Assembly: GCF_002892835.1 (NCBI RefSeq)
Contig: NZ_PJMB01000009.1
Location: forward strand, 1-64,000
Origin: Arthrobacter sp. AFG7.2
GTDB lineage: Bacteria > Actinomycetota > Actinomycetes > Actinomycetales > Micrococcaceae
DNA: 64,000 nt
Direction of reading: 5' to 3'
The position numbers and the translations under genes are program-made. The notes under the pieces are model-generated. The model saw only the letters and a list, made by a program, of their open reading frames with translations, did not search any database and was not told the DNA's origin. Shown in pieces: positions 1 to 10,751 of this stretch (positions are counted from its first letter, which is position 1; every line of letters begins with the position of its first letter).

Positions 1-906
1 GATGATCGGTTCTACTCCATGTTCGGCTTCCAGCGCACCGGCGACGCGTTCTGGGCCGCAGCAGACCAAATGACCCGCGGCTTCATCATCGGCGCCACCG
101 CAGGCCGGACCACCCTCACCGGCGAAGGCCTCCAGCACGCCGACGGCCACTCCCCCCTGCTCGCCTCCACCAACCCCGCCGTTCTCACCTACGACCCCGC
201 CTACGGCTACGAAATGGGCCACATCATCCGCGACGGCATCGAACGCATGTACGGGCCGGACTCGGAAGACCGGAACCTGATGTACTACCTCACGGTGTAC
301 AACGAACCGATCATCCAGCCCGCCGAACCGGAGGAACTGGACGTCGAAGGCGTACTCAAGGGCATCTACCTCGTGGCACCGGCGAAAATCGACGGTCCCC
401 GGACCCAGATCCTCGCCTCCGGCGTCTCCGTGCCCTGGGCCATCGAGGCCCAGCGCATCCTCGCCGAAGACTGGTCCGTTTCCGCCGACGTCTGGTCCGT
501 GACGTCCTGGAACGAACTGCGCCGCGACGGCCTCGCCGCCGAGGAGGAAGCCTTCCTCAACCCCGGCGAACCCGCCCGCGTCCCCTTCGTCACCCGGCAG
601 CTCGAAGGCGCCACCGGCCCCGTCGTCGCCGTGTCGGACTACATGAAAGCCGTCCCCGACCAGATCCGCCAATTCGTCCCCAACGAATTCGCCACCCTCG
701 GCGCCGACGGCTTCGGTTTCTCCGACACCCGCGCCGCAGCCCGCCGCTTCTTCAAAAACGACACCCACTCCATCGTGGTGAAAGTGCTGCAGCTGCTGGC
801 GGCGAGGGGTGAGGTGGCGGAGGGCGCGCCGTCGTACGCCATGGACCGCTACAAGCTCCTGGACGTCACCGCCGGGACCACCGGCGGGACCGGCGGCGAC
901 AGCTGA
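1..906 (+). CDS. aceE: Pyruvate dehydrogenase E1 component, homodimeric type (3' part only)
   Basis: The reading frame is open from base 1, so the gene starts outside the window; 301 C-terminal residues are present. The stretch [12 protein letters not shown], followed by [15 protein letters not shown] and [11 protein letters not shown], is typical of the C-terminal half of homodimeric AceE, the thiamine-diphosphate enzyme that decarboxylates pyruvate and transfers acetyl to the lipoyl E2. The thiamine-binding motif lies upstream and is not seen. The C-terminus ([17 protein letters not shown]) is a soft Gly/Thr tail. The gene runs tail-to-tail into the next gene and overlaps it by 58 bp. Family assignment is firm from recognisable sequence blocks. 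Confidence 0.95.
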   Translation, partial: DDRFYSMFGFQRTGDAFWAAADQMTRGFIIGATAGRTTLTGEGLQHADGHSPLLASTNPAVLTYDPAYGYEMGHIIRDGIERMYGPDSEDRNLMYYLTVYNEPIIQPAEPEELDVEGVLKGIYLVAPAKIDGPRTQILASGVSVPWAIEAQRILAEDWSVSADVWSVTSWNELRRDGLAAEEEAFLNPGEPARVPFVTRQLEGATGPVVAVSDYMKAVPDQIRQFVPNEFATLGADGFGFSDTRAAARRFFKNDTHSIVVKVLQLLAARGEVAEGAPSYAMDRYKLLDVTAGTTGGTGGDS

Positions 907-1571
907 GGAACGTCCTGCAGTCGGCCGGGCATCCCGGCTTCAAGCAGGTCCGCCAGGCCCTGCTTGAAGCCGGATCTCCCGCCGTGGGAGGGGTGCCGGA
1001 CCTTGGGCACCTCGATGCCGTTTAAGAGCAGGCTGCGGTGCGCCACGTTGCCCACTGCCACCACTGTCCGAATCTGGAACAGCTCAGTCAGTGACTGCCA
1101 GAAGGGGGTCCCAAGCCTGGTGTCGCTGGTCCGCGGCGTCCGGTTGGTTTGAGGCTTTCCGGGGACGTGGGTGTGCCACGGGCAAGCGCTCCACAGCAGC
1201 GGAAGGAACTGCAGTTCCGACAGCACCTCCCACATCACCGTTGCGGTGGGCTCGGCTGCAATACCCGCAGCGTCTGCGGGCAGCACATAGCCCTTCCCTG
1301 GACCAAACAGGCCGAAGCTGTTGGCCGGTCCCTGGAACATGGTCCGGTTGGTGAAGGGAACACCGGTGATCCGCATGCCCCTGAAGCCGGGGGCTTCTCC
1401 CAGCAGCAGCACTTTCGGTGCGCGGTCCAGCATCTCCCCGAGGTAAAGCTCGAGGTTGTGCCGGCGCTGCGCATTTCCCGCGATGCTGTGATCAAGGAAG
1501 TTGTTGCGGCCGTCATCAGACGGCACAGATGCCAGCCGCTCGACGAAGTCGTGGACGGAAGACTCTGCCAT
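849..1571 (-). CDS. Uracil-DNA glycosylase superfamily protein
   Basis: A 240-residue protein with the N-terminal motif [21 protein letters not shown] and the C-terminal motif VRHPSHGG. These correspond to the catalytic GEAPG-type and HPS-type motifs of the UDG superfamily, which removes uracil from DNA. The cysteines that ligate 4Fe-4S in family 4 enzymes are not evident, so this is a divergent member and substrate specificity is unknown. The ATG at 1571 was chosen over an upstream in-frame start at 1595 because GGAGGAGG lies directly upstream. The last 58 bp overlap the 3' end of aceE on the other strand. The final 20 residues (VPPVVPAV) are Pro/Val-rich and probably unstructured. Confidence 0.75.
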   Translation of the reverse strand: MAESSVHDFVERLASVPSDDGRNNFLDHSIAGNAQRRHNLELYLGEMLDRAPKVLLLGEAPGFRGMRITGVPFTNRTMFQGPANSFGLFGPGKGYVLPADAAGIAAEPTATVMWEVLSELQFLPLLWSACPWHTHVPGKPQTNRTPRTSDTRLGTPFWQSLTELFQIRTVVAVGNVAHRSLLLNGIEVPKVRHPSHGGRSGFKQGLADLLEAGMPGRLQDVPQLSPPVPPVVPAVTSRSL

Positions 1572-1613
1572 GCCTCCTCCTGGCTCCAGCTGCACTGGCA
1601 GGCGGCGAAAGGG

Positions 1614-2594
1614 TTACCAGCGCGGGTGGATGGCCTCACGGAAGTAGTGGTCGTAGATCCAGCGAACGCCGGCGTCGAATTCGTCGGTGACCGCGACGGA
1701 AGCTGCGGCGGCGTTTGCCGTGGCCTGCTCCACATTGCGTGCACCGGGAATCACAGTGGTGACGCCGTCCTGCGCGGCGATCCAGGCGATGGCTGCCTGC
1801 GCGGTGCTGGCGCCGGCCGGAACAAGCTGCTCGAATTCCGCGACGGCTTTGAGGCCGAGTTCGTAGTCCACGCCGGAAAAGGTCTCGCCGACATCGAACT
1901 TGTCACCGTTGCGGTTGTAGTTTCGGTGGTCGTTGTCTGCGAAGGTTGTCTCTTTGGAGTACTTCCCGGAGAGCAGCCCCGAAGCCAGCGGCACCCGGGC
2001 AATGATTCCCACGTTTGCTGCCTTGGCCGCGGGAAGGACCTCGTCCAGGGGCTTGAGCCGGAAGGCGTTCAGGATGATCTGGACCGACGCGGTGCCCCCA
2101 TGCCTGATGGCTTCCAAGGCCTCGTCCGCGCGCTCCACGCTGACGCCATAATTACGGATAGCGCCCTCGGATACCAGGGTGTCCAGCGCGTCATAGACTT
2201 CGGCGTTGCTGTAGACGGGGGTAGGCGGGCAGTGCAACTGGACCAGATCCAGGGTGTCAGTGCCCAGGTTCTTCCGGGAGCGGTCCACCCACTGGCGGAA
2301 GTTGGCCAAGGTGTAGTTTCCCGGCACCTGGTCCATGCGCCGGCCCATCTTGGTGGCCACCGTGATGTCCAGGCCGGGGTTGTCCGCCAGGAACTTGCCG
2401 ATCGCCTGCTCGCTCTTGCCGTCACCGTAGACGTCGGCGGTGTCGAAGAGGGTAACGCCGGCTTCCACTGACGCTGCCAGAATGGCCTGTGCCTGTGCCG
2501 GGTCGACGTTGCCCCAGTCCGCGCCGAGCTGCCAGGTGCCCAGCCCCACGATCGAGACGTTCCGTCCGGTCTTGCCTAAAATCCGCTGTTCCAT
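1614..2594 (-). CDS. Aldo/keto reductase
   Basis: A 326-residue NAD(P)H-dependent oxidoreductase with the full AKR pattern. The N-terminus reads LGKTGRNVSIVGLGTWQLG. The catalytic Asp/Tyr segment is DTADVYGDGKSE (about residues 50-61), the catalytic Lys is in VATKMG, and the active-site His is in LVQLHCPP. A C-terminal NADP-binding segment (TTVIPGARN) is present. Length is normal for the family. It resembles the AKR11/YajO-like group that reduces aldehydes and ketones, but the substrate cannot be told. It lies 42 bp downstream of no partner and upstream of the UDG-like gene on the same strand, possibly co-transcribed with it. Confidence 0.9.
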   Translation of the reverse strand: MEQRILGKTGRNVSIVGLGTWQLGADWGNVDPAQAQAILAASVEAGVTLFDTADVYGDGKSEQAIGKFLADNPGLDITVATKMGRRMDQVPGNYTLANFRQWVDRSRKNLGTDTLDLVQLHCPPTPVYSNAEVYDALDTLVSEGAIRNYGVSVERADEALEAIRHGGTASVQIILNAFRLKPLDEVLPAAKAANVGIIARVPLASGLLSGKYSKETTFADNDHRNYNRNGDKFDVGETFSGVDYELGLKAVAEFEQLVPAGASTAQAAIAWIAAQDGVTTVIPGARNVEQATANAAAASVAVTDEFDAGVRWIYDHYFREAIHPRW

Positions 2595-2814
2595 CCCTCG
2601 ACTATATGTTGTGGGCCCCGGGGTGCCGGAATCTTACCGGCCACGCCACGGGCCTACCTTCAGCCGGCGCTGGAAAACCCCTTCCCGGAGGCAAAGGTAA
2701 GCTTAATCACACTGAAACACGTTGCGGACATTCTGGCACTGAATATGGGGTACTTTTCCCGGCACCAGAGGTTTGATTGGCGCGTCGGTCTGGTTCGTAC
2801 GGGGAGCGTGAGGC
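2595..2814. promoter_or_regulatory. Divergent intergenic region between aldo/keto reductase and xdhA
   Basis: 220 bp of non-coding DNA between divergent starts. It contains TAAGCTTA at 2699-2706, an 8-bp perfect palindrome that partly resembles the TAAG-N-CTTA dyads seen elsewhere in the window. No clear sigma-70 hexamers stand out. The sequence GGGGAGCGTGAGGC just before 2815 is the likely ribosome-binding region of xdhA. Confidence 0.35.
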
Positions 2815-4307
2815 ATGGACGGCATCGAAATATTCGTTAACGGGAAGGCACGGGACTGCAGCGGGACCAGCCCGCACGTGAGGCTTCTTGACTGGTTGCG
2901 TGCTGAAGGCCTCACAGGAGCAAAGGAAGGCTGCGCTGAGGGCGAGTGCGGGGCGTGTGCCGTCCTGGTAGCCCGGCCGGACGGGCACAGCGGAAGCCGG
3001 TGGACGTCCCTCAACGCGTGCCTGCCGCCTGCCCTGGCATTCGACGGCCAGGAGATCGTTACAGCCGAGGGCCTGGGTACCGTGGCCGGGCCCGGCGCAG
3101 TCGAGGATCTCCACCCGGTGCAGCGTGAGATGGCGGACCGGGGCGGCTCCCAGTGCGGATACTGCACGCCGGGATTCATCTGCTCCATGGCGGCAGAGTA
3201 TTACCGCCCGGACCGAAGCCCCGCCCAGGCCTCCAGGGACACGGGAACCGGCGCCGTGGGCGAAGATCACGCAACAGACGACGAATGCGGCCCCAACGGC
3301 TTCGACCTGCACGCGCTCAGCGGCAACCTTTGCCGGTGCACCGGCTACCGGCCCATCCGGGACGCGGCCTATGCACTCGGGACGCCGCCGGACGCAGACC
3401 CCTTGCTGGACAGGCAGAACCGGCCAGCCCCGCCTGCCAGGCACACCAGCATTGACCGCGGAGCGCGGTTCCTCCGCCCGGGAACACTGGCCGAAGCGCT
3501 GCAGGTGATGCAGGAAAACCCCGATGCAAAGCCAGTGGCAGGGGCCACCGACCTCGGCGTCGAAGTGAACCTCCGGCATTCCCGGCCGCCCCTTGTGCTG
3601 GCGATCGACCGGCTGGACGAGCTGCGGACAATAGCGTTCGACGACGGCCTGGTTGAGATCGGCGCGGCCCTCACCCTGTCCGACGTGGAGCGCGGACTTG
3701 ACGGCAGGGTGCCCCTCCTGGCCCAGCTGTTTCCCCAGTTCGCGTCCCGCCTGATCCGTAACGCGGCCACCCTCGGCGGAAACCTCTCGACGGGCTCGCC
3801 CATCGGCGACTCGGCACCGGTACTCCTCGCCCTGGACGCCACAGTTGTCCTGTGCTCGCTCGACGGCGAGCGGGAAGTCCCGCTGTCCGAGTACTACACC
3901 GGCTACCGGCAAAGCGTCAGGAAGCCCCACGAACTGCTCCGGGCAGTGCGGATCCCGCTGCCGCTGGCCGAAAGCACCGCCTTCTACAAAATCTCCAAAC
4001 GGCGTTTCGACGACATCTCAAGCGTCTCGGTTGGCATCGCACTGCAGGTGGCGGACGGCGTCATAACCTCGGCCCGAATTGGCCTCGGCGGGGTGGCGGC
4101 CACGCCGATCCGGGCCTTGGCAACAGAAGAAGTGCTGCTCAACCAGCCCTGGACCGCGGACACCGTGGCCAGGGCGGCGGCCGTCATGGCCGGCGAGGGA
4201 ACCCCGATCGACGACATGCGCGCAAGCGCCCTCTACCGGCAGGCCCTGCTGGGGCAGGCCCTGCTCAGGTTCCATGCGGCGGATGCGCCGACCTTGGAGG
4301 TGTCGAA

Positions 4308-4311
<4 letters not shown>
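2815..4311 (+). CDS. xdhA: Xanthine dehydrogenase, FeS/FAD subunit
   Basis: A 498-residue small subunit of molybdenum xanthine dehydrogenase, which oxidises hypoxanthine and xanthine to urate. The N-terminal plant-type 2Fe-2S domain has Cys40, Cys45, Cys48 and Cys69. The second, helical 2Fe-2S domain has Cys114 and Cys117 (QCGYCTPG) and Cys173 and Cys175 (GNLCRCTGYRP). About residues 212-390 form the FAD domain (GATDLG, RNAATLGGNL), followed by the CO-dehydrogenase flavoprotein C-terminal domain. A roughly 40-residue Asp/Thr-rich insertion (about 133-163) separates the two halves of the second cluster motif. It is the first gene of xdhABC; its TGA overlaps the next gene's GTG by 4 bp. Confidence 0.95.
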
Positions 4312-6697
<2,386 letters not shown>

Positions 6698-6701
<4 letters not shown>

Positions 6702-7522
6702 CATGGGAGCGCGGTGACGTGGACTGGCTCGAAGCCCTGCAGCACCTGAGGTCAGCCGGTTTGCCCGGCGTCCTGGCAACCGTTTCCGAGGTCCGCGGCC
6801 ACGCGCCGCGGGAGGCGGGCGCGAAAATGGTGGTGGGAGTGGAAGCTGCATGGGGAAGCATTGGGGGCGGAAATCTCGAGGCAACTGTCGTGGACCAGGC
6901 CAGGGACATGATGGCCCGGGGCGTTTCCGTACCTGTTAATGCCGAGTTTGCGTTGAACGAGCATGCCGTTACGCAGCACGGGCGTCAGTGCTGCGGAGGA
7001 AAAGTGCGCGTGCTGCTGGAACCTTTCCTGTCGCTTCCCACGGTGGCGATCTTCGGCGTAGGGCATGTGGGACACGAACTCGGGCGCATCCTGTCCCGGC
7101 TGCCCATGACCCTGTATCTGGTGGACAGCCGCGGGGACCAGCTCGATGCCGCCAGGCTGGCCGACGTGACGTCCGGCATCGCGGACGTTCGGACGGTGCA
7201 TACCCCTGTACCGGACTCGTTCCTTGCCGGTCTGCCCCCGGGTGCGCACGTCTTCATCATGAGCCACGACCACTCCGAGGATTTCCTGCTCTGCCACGCC
7301 GCCCTGCGCCGCGGCGACCTGGGGAACGTAGGCCTGATCGGTTCGCGGGCCAAGTGGCTGCGGTTCCGGCAGAAGCTGGCAGCGGAAGGTTTTACTGGTT
7401 CTGACATTGACAGGATCCAGTGCCCGATCGGCCTGCCGAATGTGCGGGGAAAGGCGCCCGCGGTTATTGCGGTGAGCTCCGCGGCGGCGCTGCTCGGCAG
7501 CCTGCCGTCCGCTCAGCAGTAG
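6698..7522 (+). CDS. xdhC: XdhC-type molybdenum cofactor insertion/maturation protein
   Basis: A 274-residue protein of the XdhC/CoxI family, which binds sulfurated molybdenum cofactor and delivers it to xanthine dehydrogenase. The N-terminal XdhC_CoxI domain carries the conserved HGRQCCGGKV (Cys-Cys-Gly-Gly). The C-terminal Rossmann domain begins at VAIFGVGHVGHELGRIL and continues through the GLIGSRAKWLRF block. Its ATG overlaps the xdhB stop by 4 bp (ATGA), so translation is probably coupled. It ends the xdhABC operon and meets a small convergent gene. Confidence 0.93.
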
Positions 7523-7553
7523 GAAAGATACCCCGGGAGCGTAGCTGACCGGC

Positions 7554-7733
7554 TCATGCTGAGCGCTCACGTCCGAAGACCGGAAGCGCGCGCAACCAGC
7601 GCGAGAAACCGCGGGTGGGCCGGTCGCAATCGGCCGGGATGTAGAAGTCCGGGTCAGTGCCGCCGTACGGGTGGTACAGCTCCTGGCCGGGCGCCGGAAA
7701 CTCCGTGGCGGGCTTCGCGTCCTGCAGGTCCAT
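7554..7733 (-). CDS. Small conserved-looking protein of unknown function (59 aa)
   Basis: A 59-residue frame starting MDLQDAKPATEF and ending FGRERSA. It has an excellent ribosome-binding site, AAGGAGG, placed five bases before the ATG. That is better than at most genes here, which is why I call it. The protein is hydrophilic and Pro/Tyr/Asp-rich (PGQELYHPYGGTDPDFYIP), with no membrane segment and no motif I recognise. It reads divergently from uricase and shares its 377-bp intergenic region, so it may be co-controlled with purine catabolism. Function unknown. Confidence 0.6.
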   Translation of the reverse strand: MDLQDAKPATEFPAPGQELYHPYGGTDPDFYIPADCDRPTRGFSRWLRALPVFGRERSA

Positions 7734-7766
7734 CTTGTCCTCCTTCTGATATATTGTCCTAGTTTA

Positions 7767-7781
7767 TTCCGCATTACGGAA
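7767..7781. promoter_or_regulatory. Candidate operator dyad TTCCGCATTACGGAA
   Basis: A perfect inverted repeat TTCCG-N5-CGGAA in the divergent region upstream of uricase and of the 59-aa gene. IclR-family regulators often bind short dyads of this size, and an IclR gene lies 3 kb away. A weaker version (ATCCATAATACGAAA, 10 of 15 matching) lies at 11662-11676 between the IclR gene and malic enzyme. The regulator assignment is inference. Confidence 0.35.
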
Positions 7782-7986
7782 AAGAATTATTGTTACATGG
7801 AAAGAGTAGAGCGGCTCTGCGGCTCCGGTCAAGGGGTGCCTTCCTCCGCCGGCAGCCCGGGATGCAGCATCCGGTCATAAATGAATATTTGAATTTGTGA
7901 TGTACACCACCGCCGGACTGAGCTACGCTGAATGTCAATTCGTGGCGCGAGTCACGTAACCTGGGAGCAGCAGGCAGGGTCGTAAT

Positions 7987-8018
7987 GAGCTGACATCAAT
8001 CGATGTCGGCTCTTTTTT
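7987..8018 (+). terminator. Intrinsic terminator inside the uricase 5' leader (candidate attenuator)
   Basis: An 11-bp stem (7987-7997 with 8002-8012, one G-T wobble), a 4-base AATC loop and a run of six T (8013-8018). It lies 92 bp before the uricase ATG and points in the same direction as uricase. No gene ends upstream on this strand nearer than xdhC, about 470 bp away. A complete terminator at this spot therefore looks like a conditional stop in the leader RNA rather than the end of an upstream operon. Confidence 0.6.
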
Positions 8019-8110
8019 GTGGGCCGACGGTACAAGAAACGTGCGGGAAACGCGCGCTTAATTTCTATGCGGGACCGTGGTCCCACATACCTGAAGTTGG
8101 GAATCTGACC

Positions 8111-9019
8111 ATGAGCAGCAACATCATCCTCGGCCACAACCAGTTCGGAAAGGCCGAAGTCCGGGTCGTCAAAATCACCCGGGACACCGACCGCCACGAA
8201 ATTGAAGACCTGAACGTCACCTCGCAGCTCCGCGGCGACTTCGCAGCCGCCCACCTTGAGGGCGACAACAGCCACGTGGTCCCCACCGACACCCAGAAGA
8301 ACACCGTCTACGCCTTTGCCCGTGAAGGCATCGGCTCCCCGGAAGCCTTCCTGCTGCGCCTCGGTGAGCACTTCACGTCCAGCTTTGACTGGGTTACCGG
8401 CGGACGCTGGGAAGCCGAGTCCTACAGCTGGAACCGGATCCAGGCGCACGGCACGGAGCACAACCACTCCTTCGTTCGCAACGGCCAGGAAGTCCGCACT
8501 GCAGTCCTGGTCCGCGAAGGCGCCACCGAACACCTGATCTCCGGCCTCAAGGACCTGACCGTCCTCAAGTCCACCGAATCCGGCTTCGTCGGCTACCCGA
8601 AGGACAAATACACCACCCTTCAGGAGACCACGGACCGCATCCTGGCCACCGACGTCTCCGCGCGCTGGCGGTTCAAGACCGGAACCGACTTCAGCACAGT
8701 CGATTTCAACAAGAGCTACGACGACGTCAAGGCCCTCCTGCTCGAAGGGTTCACCGAAAAGTACTCCCACGCCCTCCAGCAGACCCTGTTCGACATGGGC
8801 ACCAAGGTCCTGGAAGCCCACAGTGAAATCGACGAAATCAAGTTCTCGATGCCCAACAAGCACCACTTCCTCGTCGATCTCTCCCCGTTCGGCCTCGACA
8901 ACCCCAACGAGGTCTTCTTCGCCGCGGACCGCCCCTATGGCCTGATCGAGGCCACCGTCCAGCGCGAGGATGCCGCCCCGGCGGGCATCGCCTGGTCCGG
9001 CATCGCCGGCTTCTGCTAA
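8111..9019 (+). CDS. Urate oxidase (uricase)
   Basis: A 302-residue cofactor-free uricase that oxidises urate to 5-hydroxyisourate. Two T-fold domains are recognisable: GKAEVRVVKITRD at the N-terminus, VVPTDTQKNTVYAFA holding the catalytic Thr/Lys environment, GYPKDKYTTLQETTDRI, and EIKFSMPNKHHFLVDL with the conserved Asn/His near the C-terminus. The frame is open back to 8003, but that part overlaps the terminator hairpin and the leader, so the ATG at 8111 is preferred; its ribosome-binding site is weak. It follows xdhABC functionally, using their product. No HIU hydrolase or OHCU decarboxylase gene is adjacent. Confidence 0.95.
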   Translation: MSSNIILGHNQFGKAEVRVVKITRDTDRHEIEDLNVTSQLRGDFAAAHLEGDNSHVVPTDTQKNTVYAFAREGIGSPEAFLLRLGEHFTSSFDWVTGGRWEAESYSWNRIQAHGTEHNHSFVRNGQEVRTAVLVREGATEHLISGLKDLTVLKSTESGFVGYPKDKYTTLQETTDRILATDVSARWRFKTGTDFSTVDFNKSYDDVKALLLEGFTEKYSHALQQTLFDMGTKVLEAHSEIDEIKFSMPNKHHFLVDLSPFGLDNPNEVFFAADRPYGLIEATVQREDAAPAGIAWSGIAGFC

Positions 9020-9045
9020 AGCAAAAGCGCCACCAGTTACACCCG

Positions 9046-9081
9046 CCCGGAGTTTTTGCCACCCTGGACAAAAACTCCGGG
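9046..9081 (+). terminator. Perfect 13-bp inverted repeat between uricase and the permease
   Basis: CCCGGAGTTTTTG (9046-9058) and CAAAAACTCCGGG (9069-9081) with a 10-base loop. The stem is perfect, but no T-run follows. It could be a partial terminator or an mRNA-stabilising hairpin that lowers permease expression relative to uricase. Confidence 0.5.
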
Positions 9082-9104
9082 CCACCACCCCACTTCTTTC
9101 CCCT

Positions 9105-9167
9105 GTTAGCCAGACAACGTTAGCCAGACGATGACGTCTGCCATGAACCAGAAAGTCTGCCATGAAC
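9105..9167 (+). repeat. Two short direct-repeat pairs around the permease start
   Basis: GTTAGCCAGAC occurs at 9105-9115 and 9119-9129. GTCTGCCATGAAC occurs at 9136-9148 and 9155-9167; the second copy contains the chosen start codon of the permease. The two copies put ATG in different frames, so only the second yields the permease. Confidence 0.7.
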
Positions 9168-10673
9168 ATCAAAAACCCCCTCAAAGCCAACACCAAGCAA
9201 CGCGGCAAGCGCCCCGCCTCAGACCGGCCGGAGGACGAACGGCTTTCGATCGGGAGCAGCTTTGCTTACGGATTCCAGCACGTCCTGACCATGTACGGCG
9301 GGATCATCGCCGTCCCGCTGATCGTAGGCCAGGCCGCAGGCCTCTCCCCGGCCGATATTGGCGTCCTGATTGCCGCGGCGCTCTTCATGGGCGGCCTGGC
9401 CACCCTGCTGCAAACCATCGGAGTGCCATTCTTCGGATCCCAGCTTCCGCTGGTGCAGGGGGTGTCTTTCGCAAGCGTCGCCACCATGGTGGCCATTGTC
9501 AGCGGAGGCGGCGGCCTGCCTGCCGTCTTCGGTGCGGTGATCGTCTCGGCCGCCATAGGCCTCCTGATCGCCCCGGTCTTTTCCAAGATCGTCCGGTTCT
9601 TCCCGCCGGTAGTGACCGGAACAGTCATCACCACCATCGGGCTGACCCTGATGCCCGTTGCCGCGAACTGGGCGATGGGCGGCAACCGGAAGGCAGAGAA
9701 CTACGGCAGCATGGCCAACATCGGCCTCGCCGCCGTCACCCTGGCCCTCGTGCTGCTCCTGAGCAAGGTGGGCAGCGCCACGATTTCCCGGCTGTCCATC
9801 CTCCTCGCCATGGTGGGAGGCACCATCATCGCCGTCGTCACCGGCATGGCGGACTTCTCCAAGGTGGGCCAGGGACCCATCGCCGCTTTCCCCACCCCCT
9901 TCCACCTGGGTGCTCCCACCTTTGAAATCGCCGCCATCATCTCCATGGTCATCGTCGTCCTGGTCATCCTCACCGAGACCATGGCGGACATCCTTGCTGT
10001 TGGAGAAATCGTTGGAACCAAGGTCGACTCCAAGCGGATCGCAGCAGGACTCCGGGCAGACATGGGCTCCAGCCTGATCGCCCCGGTCTTCGGTTCATTC
10101 ACCCAAAGCGCCTTCGCACAGAACGTCGGCCTGGTAGCCGTCACCAAGATCAAGAGCCGCTACGTCGTAGCTGCCGGCGGCGTCATCCTGGTCATCCTCG
10201 GCCTGCTGCCGGTCCTGGGCCGCGTCGTTGCCGCTGTCCCCACCGCAGTCCTCGGCGGTGCAGGCATCGTGCTGTTCGGCACGGTCGCCGCCAGCGGCAT
10301 CAGGACCCTGGCCAAGGTGGAGTACCGGAACAATATGAACCTCATCATCGTGGCCGCGTCCATTGGCTTCGGCATGATTCCCATCGCTGCCCCCACGTTC
10401 TATGACCAGTTCCCGTCCTGGTTCAGCACCATCTTCCACTCAGGCATCAGCTCGGCCGCCGTCATGGCCATCCTGCTGAACCTGCTGTTCAACCACCTGA
10501 AGGCAGGCAACTCGGAGAATCAGTCGGTCTTCGTCGCCGGCACGGGGCGGGTCATCAAGGAAGAAGACCTCAAGTGCCTCGAGCACGGGGACCGCTACGA
10601 GAACGGCAAGCTCATCGACTGCGAGGGCAAGGAAGTCCCGGTGCAGTCGTCCGAGAAAGCGTCGGAGCACTAA
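9162..10673 (+). CDS. NCS2-family xanthine/urate permease
   Basis: A 503-residue, roughly 12-14-segment membrane transporter of the nucleobase-cation symporter-2 (NAT) family. The QH motif in the first membrane segment is at residues 39-40 (FQHVLTMYGG). The NAT signature is at residues 320-329 (QNVGLVAVTK), matching [QEP]-N-x-G-x4-T-[RKG]. The charged N- and C-terminal tails are cytoplasmic. Downstream of uricase, a role in proton- or sodium-coupled uptake of urate or xanthine is most likely. The N-terminus is Lys/Arg-rich with no signal peptide. Its 3' end faces the IclR gene across a terminator. Confidence 0.93.
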   Translation: MNIKNPLKANTKQRGKRPASDRPEDERLSIGSSFAYGFQHVLTMYGGIIAVPLIVGQAAGLSPADIGVLIAAALFMGGLATLLQTIGVPFFGSQLPLVQGVSFASVATMVAIVSGGGGLPAVFGAVIVSAAIGLLIAPVFSKIVRFFPPVVTGTVITTIGLTLMPVAANWAMGGNRKAENYGSMANIGLAAVTLALVLLLSKVGSATISRLSILLAMVGGTIIAVVTGMADFSKVGQGPIAAFPTPFHLGAPTFEIAAIISMVIVVLVILTETMADILAVGEIVGTKVDSKRIAAGLRADMGSSLIAPVFGSFTQSAFAQNVGLVAVTKIKSRYVVAAGGVILVILGLLPVLGRVVAAVPTAVLGGAGIVLFGTVAASGIRTLAKVEYRNNMNLIIVAASIGFGMIPIAAPTFYDQFPSWFSTIFHSGISSAAVMAILLNLLFNHLKAGNSENQSVFVAGTGRVIKEEDLKCLEHGDRYENGKLIDCEGKEVPVQSSEKASEH

Positions 10674-10694
10674 TGGCAGAAGGCATCAAACAGC

Positions 10695-10730
10695 GACGGC
10701 GGCCCGTCCCCGAAGGGGCGGGCCGCCGTC
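10695..10730. terminator. Bidirectional terminator between permease and IclR gene
   Basis: A strong GC stem: GACGGCGGCCCGTCCCC (10695-10711) pairs with 10715-10730 across a GAA loop, leaving one bulged T. It sits between two convergent genes and can serve both. There is no long T-run. Confidence 0.75.
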
Positions 10731-10751
10731 GTCGGCAGTTTGAAAAGAAGG

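Larger units (their letters stand above)
7734..8110. promoter_or_regulatory. Bidirectional control region between the 59-aa gene and uricase
   Basis: A 377-bp non-coding region. It holds a perfect 5+5 bp dyad at 7767-7781, a possible promoter TGTACA (7901-7906), 17 bp spacer, TACGCT (7924-7929), and an intrinsic terminator at 7987-8018 inside the uricase leader. Two small hairpins can form before the terminator: CGTG/CACG around 7942-7957 and CCTG/CAGG around 7960-7975. Close to the start codon, GGGAC-CGTG-GTCCC (8071-8084) can form another hairpin. Nothing in it looks protein-coding. Confidence 0.5.

Noticed and set aside
1149..2471. 440-residue plus-strand frame over the aldo/keto reductase
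   Set aside because: Shadow of the reductase on the other strand; sequence is not protein-like.
3852..4307. Upstream extension of xdhB inside xdhA
   Set aside because: The GTG at 4308 has the ribosome-binding site and gives the family length; the extension is Arg/Pro/Gly-rich shadow.
7936..8000. Known riboswitch class (ZTP, guanidine, xanthine/NMT1, TPP) in the uricase leader
   Set aside because: Short look-alikes such as GGGTCGTAA were seen, but the rest of each consensus is missing.
8003..8110. Upstream start for uricase at 8003
   Set aside because: It would translate the terminator hairpin and adds residues with no match to uricases.
7952..9208. 418-residue minus-strand frame over uricase
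   Set aside because: Antisense to uricase and runs through the leader terminator; no start signal.
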